Shown here: positions 8,450 to 15,134 of the stretch, piece after piece
How positions within the stretch are numbered: the stretch's first letter is position 1
Layout: the number at the start of each line of letters is the position of its first letter
NCBI GenBank assembly: GCA_903913355.1
Contig: CAIWKU010000430.1
Location: forward strand, 1 to 28,381
From: an uncultured Bacteroidota bacterium
GTDB lineage: Bacteria; Bacteroidota; Bacteroidia; Chitinophagales; Chitinophagaceae
DNA length: 28,381 bases
Reading direction: 5' to 3'
Program-made: the position numbers and the translations under genes
The notes under the pieces: generated by a model
What the model saw: the letters and a program-made list of their open reading frames with translations, nothing else
What the model was told of the DNA's origin: nothing
The model's database searches: none

Positions 8450-8520
8450 ATTTGGAAACTATTTTACGATTGCTTGCTAAAACAAAGCCTCATTGTTGTC
8501 AAAAGCAATGAGGTTTTTTA
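8450..8520 (+). ncRNA. possible small RNA (about 70 nt)
   Basis: Between the promoter-like sequence at 8412-8444 and the strong terminator at 8488-8520 there are about 70 bases with no plausible ORF. If the promoter is real, the product would be a short RNA ending in the terminator hairpin, the usual layout of a bacterial sRNA. No known RNA family was recognised. The alternative is that this is only the 3' UTR and terminator of the acyl-CoA dehydrogenase mRNA. Confidence 0.25.
8488..8520 (+). terminator. rho-independent terminator after the acyl-CoA dehydrogenase gene
   Basis: The stem CCTCATTG (8488-8495) / CAATGAGG (8506-8513) has a 10-base loop and is followed by TTTTTTA. It ends plus-strand transcription from the MarR/acyl-CoA dehydrogenase unit. 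From 8521 to 8701 I see nothing more than a weak promoter-like pair (TTTTG at 8648-8652 and TAGTTTAC at 8675-8682) before the LytTR gene. Confidence 0.8.
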
Positions 8521-8701
8521 TTTTCTGCCAAAGATCAGCACCTGAAAAATATCATTCAGAGCATGCTGATTCAAGAGCTGGAAAGAATTTTAAGATAAAA
8601 CCCGTTTTTGAGGTGTTTTAACATTAGCTTATTCTTTTTCTAAGTCATTTTGTGGTCAAGTACCAGGCAGCATTTAGTTTACCCATTTATAAGGCCCTAC
8701 C

Positions 8702-9391
8702 ATGAGAAAAATTGTTATCATACATGATGACACAAAAGAATTACAGCTTTTGCAGGATTACCTGGCCATAACCCCTGGTGTAAGCCTTGCAGGTAGTTTC
8801 TCCAATATCGACCATGCCAAACCAAAACTTACCGAAGCTCATTGTGATATCCTGATGGCAGATTTATCGGTATTGACAGCTTTGGTGAAGGAGAAAAAAG
8901 AATTGCCTTTACTGGTTTGTATAGGTAAGGAATCAGATATGCAGGCTTCTACCATCCATAAGAATATCTTTTCTTATCTGCAGGCACCATTTAGCCATGA
9001 ACGGATATTTTCTTTGATACAAAATATAAACGCATATATGAAAATGGTTTCCAATCCTTCGGATACTAAGCGGGAATACATATTTATTAAGTCGGAATAT
9101 AAACTCATTAAAATAAACCTTTCGGATATACTGTTTCTTTCCGGGCTCAGGGATTATACGCAGGTGTTTTTAAAAGGGAAACTTTCTCCACTCACTACCC
9201 TGCAGAATTTAAAAGATTTTGAAAGCAAATTACCCGCCAGCGCTTTTATAAGGGTGCATCGGTCGTATATTATTTCCTTGGCACAGGTAGATTATATCAG
9301 CAGGAATGAAATCACGATTGGCACCAATACCATACCTATCGGACATGCCTACCGCCAATTACTGGATGATATGATAACAAAAAACTCTTAG
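8702..9391 (+). CDS. LytTR-family response regulator with degenerate receiver domain
   Basis: A 229-residue two-domain regulator. Residues 1-110 look like a CheY-type receiver: acidic IHDD at 7-10 and the phospho-acceptor position Asp54 in ILMADLSVL. The conserved lysine of the usual K-P motif is replaced (YLQAPF, Gln94), and the conserved Thr/Ser after strand 4 is not evident (LLVCIGKES). Residues about 119-224 are a LytTR DNA-binding domain (YIFIKSEYKLIKINLSDILF, FIRVHRSYIISLAQVDYI, IPIGHAYRQLL). Such regulators normally pair with a LytS/AgrC-type histidine kinase; none is next to it. The missing lysine and Thr/Ser suggest phosphorylation-independent or altered signalling. Monocistronic: a long gap precedes it and a terminator overlaps its 3' end. 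Confidence 0.88.
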   Translation: MRKIVIIHDDTKELQLLQDYLAITPGVSLAGSFSNIDHAKPKLTEAHCDILMADLSVLTALVKEKKELPLLVCIGKESDMQASTIHKNIFSYLQAPFSHERIFSLIQNINAYMKMVSNPSDTKREYIFIKSEYKLIKINLSDILFLSGLRDYTQVFLKGKLSPLTTLQNLKDFESKLPASAFIRVHRSYIISLAQVDYISRNEITIGTNTIPIGHAYRQLLDDMITKNS

Positions 9392-9417
9392 TGAACACTA
9401 AGAGTTTTTTGTTATCA
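9372..9417. terminator. bidirectional terminator overlapping the LytTR stop codon
   Basis: A perfect 22-base inverted repeat (9372-9393 and 9396-9417) separated by only two bases. The left arm lies inside the last codons and stop of the LytTR gene (TAG at 9389-9391). The arms hold A6 and T6 tracts, so the hairpin has a T-run on either strand and can end both the LytTR transcript and the converging DUF4907 transcript. In RNA the apex would open to a loop of at least four bases. Confidence 0.85.
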
Positions 9418-9435
9418 GGATATAAAGTAAGTTAT

Positions 9436-9777
9436 TTATCTGGCTATTTTACAACTGTCCAGATCAGACAACAGTATCATTGGTAATTTTAACTTCTGGT
9501 CTTTCATTTTAGTTACCGCCAGTGAAGCGATCAATTTGGCATCTGCTTCGGAAGCAAATCCTTTTCTTCCTTCTATTGCCGGCATAAATTGCTGGTGAAC
9601 ATATAACGTATCGTTGGTAAATATGTCATATCCCCATCCTGCATCTGTATGAAAAACCTTGTATGAAATTTCAACCTGATCCGGATGTTTCGCCTTTTGT
9701 ATAAACTGTTTATAGATAAAAAAACCAACTGCAAATACGAAAAGCGCGTATACCCAGTTTTTTTTAATCGTTTGCAT
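9436..9777 (-). CDS. DUF4907 family single-span membrane protein
   Basis: A 113-residue protein from the ATG at 9777 (MQTIKKNWVY). A longer in-frame start at 9849 would lie inside the Kelch gene and is less likely. It has one N-terminal membrane segment (about 8-24), then a small domain with ISYKVFHTDAGWGYDIFTND, LYVHQQFMPAIEG and RKGFASEADAKLIASLAV, which I recognise as the DUF4907 pattern (GWGYDI, HQ..IPAI.G..GF). No biochemical function is known to me. The domain should face the periplasm. The start codon lies 14 bases inside the end of the upstream Kelch gene, so the two are probably translationally coupled and act together. Confidence 0.8.
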   Translation of the reverse strand: MQTIKKNWVYALFVFAVGFFIYKQFIQKAKHPDQVEISYKVFHTDAGWGYDIFTNDTLYVHQQFMPAIEGRKGFASEADAKLIASLAVTKMKDQKLKLPMILLSDLDSCKIAR

Positions 9778-10783
9778 TATAAGTAATAAGCGGTTGCCAT
9801 TCATCGATATCATCAAAATAATAAGTACTGTTTTTACCGGTTGCCACAAAACCTCTTCCTTTTACCGTAAAGGCAACAGCACCGATTCTTTCAGAACGCT
9901 CATAAGGTGTTTTACGAACCCAAAGATCAGAGGCAAAATCATACTCCCATGTTTTTTTGGTATACGCCCCATTTTCACCAACTGCTACATAGCCTTTTGC
10001 ACCTAAAACCAGGCCTACACCATTATCTCTAACGATATCCGTATAATCATCATCATAACTATCTGCACTGGTATTGGCAATATCCCTTAACTGGGTCCAG
10101 GTTCCTGCAGTTGGATCAAATGACCAGAAGTCACTCACTTCAGTACCATTATTGATACCCGTTAATATATAGGCTTTATTATTGTATACCCAGCAAATAG
10201 CACCTGAACGTTTGCTACCACCCAGACTCACTTTTTGTACCCAGGCACCGTTAGTACCGCCTGTAGGTGTAAATTCCCAGAGGTCTTTGGTATAACCACC
10301 ATCAAAACCGGTTGAAATATATCCTTTGGTATTGATCCCAAATCCTACAGCGTCATACCTGGGTGTACCGGCAAAGTCTGCCTTTCTTTTCCAGCTATTG
10401 GTAGCCTGTGAAAATTCATAGATATCACCCAGCATATTTACACCATCGTAACCGGTGCCGATATATCCGAATGTACCCACACTAAACCCTACTGCAGAGT
10501 TTCTGGCAATTCCGGGGAATTGTGCGTGTTGGGTCCAGAAATTTTGAACGGGATCATAGGCCCAGAAATCAACGTAACGGTTAGTTCCATCATAACCGGT
10601 ACCTATATATGCGGTATCACCAATTACAAAAGAAGCCGCTTCTGTGCGGGCATTACCATCAAACTCAGAACGTTTGAGCCAGTTACCACTTGTATCAGTA
10701 CTTGTCGAAGTGCTTTTGGCACAGGAAATCAGTATTAGTACAATACTTACGGGTAAGAAAAAATAGTACTTTAGTCGCTTCAT
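9764..10783 (-). CDS. Kelch-repeat lipoprotein (six-bladed propeller)
   Basis: A 339-residue exported protein with a lipoprotein signal peptide (MKRLKYYFFLPVSIVLILIS then Cys21; lipobox LISC) and a Ser/Thr-rich linker. Residues about 35-330 are six Kelch-type repeats of roughly 48-55 residues, each with a form of GxxGYIGTGYDG followed by DxWxYDPxxxxW and then R.GAVGF. Examples are AYIGTGYDG, GYIGTGYDG, GYISTGFDG, AYILTGINNG, GYVAVGENG and GFVATGKN. Six repeats should close into a beta-propeller for protein or glycan binding; no catalytic motif is visible. It is probably anchored in the periplasmic or surface leaflet of the outer membrane. It overlaps the DUF4907 gene and is divergent from the DUF4270 gene. 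Confidence 0.9.
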   Translation of the reverse strand: MKRLKYYFFLPVSIVLILISCAKSTSTSTDTSGNWLKRSEFDGNARTEAASFVIGDTAYIGTGYDGTNRYVDFWAYDPVQNFWTQHAQFPGIARNSAVGFSVGTFGYIGTGYDGVNMLGDIYEFSQATNSWKRKADFAGTPRYDAVGFGINTKGYISTGFDGGYTKDLWEFTPTGGTNGAWVQKVSLGGSKRSGAICWVYNNKAYILTGINNGTEVSDFWSFDPTAGTWTQLRDIANTSADSYDDDYTDIVRDNGVGLVLGAKGYVAVGENGAYTKKTWEYDFASDLWVRKTPYERSERIGAVAFTVKGRGFVATGKNSTYYFDDIDEWQPLITYNAND

Positions 10784-10910
10784 GTATGAAATTTTGCCTG
10801 AAATTATCTGCCTGCGCTTACCCTAAATCGTTAAAATGGATTTTCGCAGTATATTCAAAGACGAATGTACGATTTTTATCTGCGAATGTTTTTTTCAAAG
10901 GCTTTTTTTA

Positions 10911-10937
10911 TTGGTCCGGAGAAATATATTAGTTTTG
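10911..10937 (+). promoter_or_regulatory. putative promoter for the DUF4270/outer-membrane-protein unit
   Basis: TAGTTTTG at 10930-10937 is an exact match to the Bacteroidota -7 element TAnnTTTG, with TTGG at 10911-10914 upstream (spacing 15, slightly short). It sits in the 322-base divergent gap between the Kelch and DUF4270 genes and would give a leader of about 160 bases. The rest of the gap holds AT-rich DNA and the palindrome at 11090-11101, and no ORF I would support. Confidence 0.45.
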
Positions 10938-11089
10938 CACAGCCAAAATTCCTATTTTTTTCAATTTTGCAGACAAAAATAACATATTCACCGTCGAAAA
11001 TTATTCAATAATCCATACTAACAATTCTGTAACAGGGGTACTGTCTATTATTGTGCGTTCTAATAAAATATTCCTTGTTTCTGATAGCA

Positions 11090-11101
11090 ATACAATTGTA
11101 T
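11090..11101. promoter_or_regulatory. 12-base palindrome ATACAATTGTAT just before the DUF4270 start codon
   Basis: A perfect palindrome ends 4 bases before the ATG at 11106. Its place suggests either an operator or a small structure at the ribosome-loading site. No regulator is assigned; the match could be chance in AT-rich DNA. Confidence 0.35.
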
Positions 11102-11105
11102 CCTG

Positions 11106-12428
11106 ATGCCAAAAAAAATACAGATTTTCTTTCTCTTACTTTTTTCCATATTGTGGTTTGCCTGCAAAAAAGTAGATATTCAGTTTGGCTCACAGTTCCT
11201 GGACAATGATTTTACCCAGATTGTAAAGGTTGACACTTTTACTGCGAGCGTTTCAACTATATATGTAGACTCATTTGTAACTTCGGCTAAAGGAGTTTCA
11301 TTGATAGGCGGATATTCAGATCCTGTATTCGGGATGGTGAATGCCAATACTTATTTTGAAGTGGTCCCACCAGCTTATGTAGATTCTTTCCGTACCTGTA
11401 CTTTCGATTCTTTATGTCTGGTGCTGATCCCCGATAAATCTTATTATGGGGATACCACTAAGCCGGTACATGTTAATGTGAGCAGGGTAACACAAACCAT
11501 TACAGGATATGATAATAACCTGCTGAATATTTATAATACCCGACAATTTTCAGTAGACCCTAATTTACTGGGTTCAAAGGATATAACGATTCGACCATCC
11601 AGAGGAGATTCTATATTTATCAGGTTAAGCGATAACCTGGGTAATGAATTACTGAATAAGCTTAAGGATCCCAATGATATTGATATTAAAACCAATAATG
11701 CATTCCTTCAATATTTATTTGGGTTACGGCTCAGTTCTCCAACAAATAGTCCTGCTATTTATGGCTGTAAAGACAGTGTTATAATGCGGATGTACTATAA
11801 AAAGCCGGCGCTTTATCTGCAAAACAGGGTGCTGAATTTTACATTAGCAAATAAAAACCATCATTTTACCAATATCGTAGCTGACAGAACCGGAACCGTT
11901 CTGCAAAATATTTCTACCCTTAAAAAAATACCGAGCACGGCTACGGGTAATATGGCATTCTCCTCTTATTCCGCCGGGGTAATGGCTAAGATCAAATTCC
12001 CTACGGCAAGAGATGTACTCAAGTTGAACAACTATGCCAAAATATTACAGGCATCCCTAATCATACATCCAATGCAGGGAAGCTTTGTATCGTATCCACT
12101 ACCACCAAAACTCAGACTTTCCAATACCACACAGCTGAACCTGATAGGGGCCGATCTGGCTTCTCCTGCAACAAACGGGACATCGGCAGTTCAGTATGGC
12201 AATCTTTTTATGGATGGATTATACGGTGTTAATACTGCGTATACCTATGATGTAACGGCCTATGTAAAAAGTCTGATGGCAGATGGAACCCTGAATGATA
12301 ATGGTCTGCTGCTATTGCCGCCCAGTCCGGCATTAGAAACAAATTTTAACAGGGTAATGGTGGGAGACAAATTCAATTTAAAAGGTCAAATGCAGTTGGT
12401 GATTTTATATGCGGCTGTTGTACAATAA
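11106..12428 (+). CDS. DUF4270 family lipoprotein
   Basis: A 440-residue exported protein. The N-terminus (MPKKIQIFFLLLFSILWFAC) is a signal peptide ending at Cys20, a likely though non-canonical lipobox, followed by KKVDIQFGSQFLD. The conserved start of the mature part, DTFTASVSTIYVDSFVTS then LIGGYSDPVFGMVNANTYFE, and a C-terminal region with AYTYDVTAYVKSLMADGTLN and GLLLLPP, match the Bacteroidota-specific DUF4270 family. These are predicted beta-rich envelope lipoproteins with no proven function known to me. The next gene, a predicted outer-membrane barrel protein, begins 15 bases after the stop, so they are probably one operon. The start is the ATG at 11106, which places the signal peptide correctly. 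Confidence 0.85.
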   Translation: MPKKIQIFFLLLFSILWFACKKVDIQFGSQFLDNDFTQIVKVDTFTASVSTIYVDSFVTSAKGVSLIGGYSDPVFGMVNANTYFEVVPPAYVDSFRTCTFDSLCLVLIPDKSYYGDTTKPVHVNVSRVTQTITGYDNNLLNIYNTRQFSVDPNLLGSKDITIRPSRGDSIFIRLSDNLGNELLNKLKDPNDIDIKTNNAFLQYLFGLRLSSPTNSPAIYGCKDSVIMRMYYKKPALYLQNRVLNFTLANKNHHFTNIVADRTGTVLQNISTLKKIPSTATGNMAFSSYSAGVMAKIKFPTARDVLKLNNYAKILQASLIIHPMQGSFVSYPLPPKLRLSNTTQLNLIGADLASPATNGTSAVQYGNLFMDGLYGVNTAYTYDVTAYVKSLMADGTLNDNGLLLLPPSPALETNFNRVMVGDKFNLKGQMQLVILYAAVVQ

Positions 12429-12443
12429 AATTCAAGTAAGAAA

Positions 12444-13709
12444 ATGAGAATATTACTATTTTGTGTGGTGGGTTTATTTTGTACAGTATTGCCCGGTCAT
12501 GCCCAAAATAATACATCACCTTATTCAATCATCGGCATAGGTGATTTGGAAAAAAGTTCATTTGACAGAAGTTCTGGGATGGGGCATGCTGGAATAGCCT
12601 TATCCTCAAGCCGCTTTTTGTATCAGGCCAATCCTGCTTCTTACAGTGTTTTGGAAGATCATTATTTTAATTTTGAAGTTGCTACCCGTTTTAAAGCAGT
12701 CACTTATTCCGGAACACCTATCACAGATATTACCAATAATACTTCTACGGATATTCAGTTTAAAAAGCTGGCATTCGCAGTTAAATTAAAACCACGTTGG
12801 GCATTGAGTTTTGGACTGATGCCGTTTAGTACAGTTAACTATGCTTTTAATGGACTAAAAAGCATTCAGGGCAGTAATTTATATGAAAACGCTAACTACC
12901 TTGGCATAGGAGGCACTAACCTGTTTTATGTAACCAATAGTTTTATAATAAATAAACATTTATCTGTTGGTTTGCAGTCTGCCTATCTATTTGGCAATAT
13001 GGATGAAACAGAAACGCTTTCCGGACAACTTACCGATAGTACGGTAAGTACCGAAAGAAATATCTATATCGGTAACCCCTATTTTAAATTGGGCGTACAA
13101 TATCGCACCAAGCTCAATAGTAAATGGGATATTGCCTTTGGTGCCACTGCTTCTCCAAAAACAAAACTCAGGGCCAACTATAGTTTATTAGCCAAATCGG
13201 GCAATAGTATTTTGCTGAGTACTGATTCATATAAGTCTAATTATTTTACGCTGCCAGATACTTATACAGCAGGTGTTGCCGCAACCCTAAAGGATGCATA
13301 CACATTTGCAGTTGATTATAATTACCAGGGCTGGAAACAATTAAACTACAGCGGTATCAGTTATACACTGGAAAACAGCCAGCGTTTATCTGTAGGTAGT
13401 GAATACTCTAAAAAAGGCTCATACCTAAACTCATCCTACGAAAAATACTTTTTGCAGGCAGGTTTTTTCTATGAAAATTCTTATATCAGAATGTCTGGTA
13501 TACAGTTACAAGACTATGGCTTAACTTTTGGTGCAGGCACAGAATTATCCAGAATGCTCTTAAGCGGTCTGGGTATTCATGCAGCCGTAGAAATTGGTCA
13601 GCGTGGTACTACTAATAATGGCTTAATCAAAGAAGGATATACCCAATTCAATGTTACCCTTAGCTATCGGGATCTCTGGATATCCAAAAAAATGAAACGT
13701 TACGATTAA
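12444..13709 (+). CDS. predicted outer-membrane beta-barrel protein (porin-like)
   Basis: A 421-residue protein with a signal peptide (MRILLFCVVGLFCTVLPGHA, cut before QNNTSPY) and a mature sequence of alternating hydrophobic/polar strands rich in aromatic residues and glycine, typical of an outer-membrane barrel. The early region YSIIGIGDLEKSSFDRSSGM then GIALSSSRFLYQANPASYSV resembles the N-terminal plug-like segment of FadL/OmpP1-type channels and of Bacteroidota proteins often annotated as hypothetical outer-membrane proteins. A strand near the end (FNVTLSYRDLWI) could be the closing strand, though about 8 residues follow it. No substrate can be named. It is in an operon with the DUF4270 lipoprotein (15-base gap) and is followed by a strong terminator. 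Confidence 0.75.
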   Translation: MRILLFCVVGLFCTVLPGHAQNNTSPYSIIGIGDLEKSSFDRSSGMGHAGIALSSSRFLYQANPASYSVLEDHYFNFEVATRFKAVTYSGTPITDITNNTSTDIQFKKLAFAVKLKPRWALSFGLMPFSTVNYAFNGLKSIQGSNLYENANYLGIGGTNLFYVTNSFIINKHLSVGLQSAYLFGNMDETETLSGQLTDSTVSTERNIYIGNPYFKLGVQYRTKLNSKWDIAFGATASPKTKLRANYSLLAKSGNSILLSTDSYKSNYFTLPDTYTAGVAATLKDAYTFAVDYNYQGWKQLNYSGISYTLENSQRLSVGSEYSKKGSYLNSSYEKYFLQAGFFYENSYIRMSGIQLQDYGLTFGAGTELSRMLLSGLGIHAAVEIGQRGTTNNGLIKEGYTQFNVTLSYRDLWISKKMKRYD

Positions 13710-13725
13710 AGAACATATCATATCG

Positions 13726-13760
13726 AAGCCCGGTTGGTTTATCGCTAACCGGGCTTTTTT
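13726..13760 (+). terminator. strong rho-independent terminator after the outer-membrane-protein gene
   Basis: AAGCCCGGTT (13726-13735) pairs with AACCGGGCTT (13747-13756). Two further pairs (one G-U) extend the stem around a 7-base loop, and six Ts run through 13755-13760. It is the most GC-rich hairpin in the window and separates the DUF4270 unit from the amidase gene. Confidence 0.93.
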
Positions 13761-13841
13761 ATGCGCTCTACACAAATCGGCCAACAATATTTTTTTGCTT
13801 AAAGACAAGAACTATCTGATTTATATTTTTATCTTCAGATA

Positions 13842-15017
13842 ATGAAGACCCCCCTTTTATGTATCTGTATGGCATGGATGATTAGCTGTCAATTATCTGC
13901 TCAAACGCCTGTGCCTCATTATATACTTGCCAGATCAACCGGCAAACTGCCTTCTTTTTATTATGGGCTTGGTGACGATAGGTTAGGTGGTGCGAAAATG
14001 GGTTATATCGATTCAAATATATTGTTGCATATCATTGATTCCACCCGGGATATGTATAACGTGCAGCTATCTAAATACCATACCGCTTATATCGAAAAAG
14101 GGAATGTGAAACCGGATAGTGCCCAGAAGGAGAAACCTTTTTATCTCACCAATTCAATTAGTGTTAAAGGCGATTCCTTGTTTGATTATGTAGGTATTAA
14201 TATGGATGAACGTCTCCCTTATAAGAGTGTAATGGAGATTAACCCATCCAAGATTGTAATAGATATTTATGGAGTACAGAGTAATACCAATTGGATAACA
14301 CAATTGCGTTCACTAAAAGAGATTAAAAATATTTATTACAACCAGGTAGAAGATGATGTGGTTCGTGTAACCATTGAATTATTACATCGCCAGCATTGGG
14401 GATATACCATTGGGTACAAAGGAAAAATATTAGTGATCAGGGTAAAGCGTCAACCTGAAAAACTCGATATCCGAAATATTGTCATTGCTATTGATGCTGG
14501 TCATGGTGGCGCCAATAGCGGTACAGGCGGTGTGCATGCTAAACACGAAGAAAAGGATTACACACTACTTTTTGCAAAAGCCTTTGAAAAACTCTTAAAG
14601 AAAAAAGGAGTAAAAAAAATTATTATGACGCGTACAATAGATACAACGTTTGATAATAAAGACAGGGTGCTCTTTCTGCAACAACAAAACCCGGATATCC
14701 TGATTAGTTTACATCTTAATTCAAGTGCCAATGCACAGGTGAGAGGGGTAAGTACTTACTATAAACATATCGGATTCCGCTCTTTAACTACTTCTTTACT
14801 GACCAGAATGCTTGACCTGAAATTGAATGAGTTTGGAAATGTGGGCAATTTTAATTTTACACTGAATGCACCCACTGATTTCCCTAATAGTCTCGTAGAA
14901 ATTGCATTTCTCAGTAATGAAGAGGATGAGAAAAGAATTATTAACGCTGAATTTCAGGCGGCAGTAGCCCAGAAGTTATATTTAGGAATTGTGGATTGGT
15001 TGAAACTGGTAAAATAA
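13842..15017 (+). CDS. exported N-acetylmuramoyl-L-alanine amidase (Amidase_3)
   Basis: A 391-residue periplasmic zinc amidase that cuts the bond between MurNAc and the stem peptide of peptidoglycan. Signal peptide at about 1-20 (ends QLSA). Residues about 25-90 look like an SH3-type wall-binding domain (LPSFYYGLGDDRLGGAKMGY), and about 100-205 is a beta-rich linker resembling AMIN. The catalytic domain at 211-390 has VIAIDAGHGG with zinc ligand His221, the glutamate of HEEKDY (Glu237 likely), SLHLNSS with His291, and LVEIAFLSN with Glu353, so all expected ligands are present. AmiA/B/C homologues act in daughter-cell separation and are often held inactive by a helix; no obvious regulatory helix was picked out here. 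Monocistronic between two terminators. Confidence 0.92.
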   Translation: MKTPLLCICMAWMISCQLSAQTPVPHYILARSTGKLPSFYYGLGDDRLGGAKMGYIDSNILLHIIDSTRDMYNVQLSKYHTAYIEKGNVKPDSAQKEKPFYLTNSISVKGDSLFDYVGINMDERLPYKSVMEINPSKIVIDIYGVQSNTNWITQLRSLKEIKNIYYNQVEDDVVRVTIELLHRQHWGYTIGYKGKILVIRVKRQPEKLDIRNIVIAIDAGHGGANSGTGGVHAKHEEKDYTLLFAKAFEKLLKKKGVKKIIMTRTIDTTFDNKDRVLFLQQQNPDILISLHLNSSANAQVRGVSTYYKHIGFRSLTTSLLTRMLDLKLNEFGNVGNFNFTLNAPTDFPNSLVEIAFLSNEEDEKRIINAEFQAAVAQKLYLGIVDWLKLVK

Positions 15018-15075
15018 ACGCTGAGATAATCTTTTTATAGATTGAATGGCAATTGGTTCTGTTTCAGCAAAATAA

Positions 15076-15115
15076 AAAAGCTTTATTGCAGTATATTAAC
15101 TGCAATAAAGCTTTT
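15076..15115. terminator. bidirectional terminator between converging amidase and S9 peptidase genes
   Basis: A perfect 17-base inverted repeat (AAAAGCTTTATTGCAGT at 15076-15092; its complement at 15099-15115) with a 6-base loop. A4/T4 ends on each arm give a T-run in both directions, so it can end both converging transcripts. Confidence 0.9.
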
Positions 15116-15134
15116 ACTATCTAATGGCATTTGA

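Noticed and set aside
9894..10680. Repeated DNA words in the Kelch gene considered as a tandem repeat or CRISPR array
   Set aside because: Repeats are diverged and explained by six Kelch protein repeats; there are no spacers of constant length.
10690..10932. 80-codon plus-strand ORF covering the Kelch gene start and divergent gap
   Set aside because: Runs antisense through a signal-peptide sequence and over the promoter region; no homology recognised.
11005..11193. 62-codon minus-strand ORF over the DUF4270 leader and start
   Set aside because: Overlaps the DUF4270 signal peptide in antisense; no protein-like features.
13623..13808. 61-codon minus-strand ORF through the terminator at 13726-13760
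   Set aside because: Crosses a strong terminator hairpin and the end of the outer-membrane-protein gene; not plausible as a gene.
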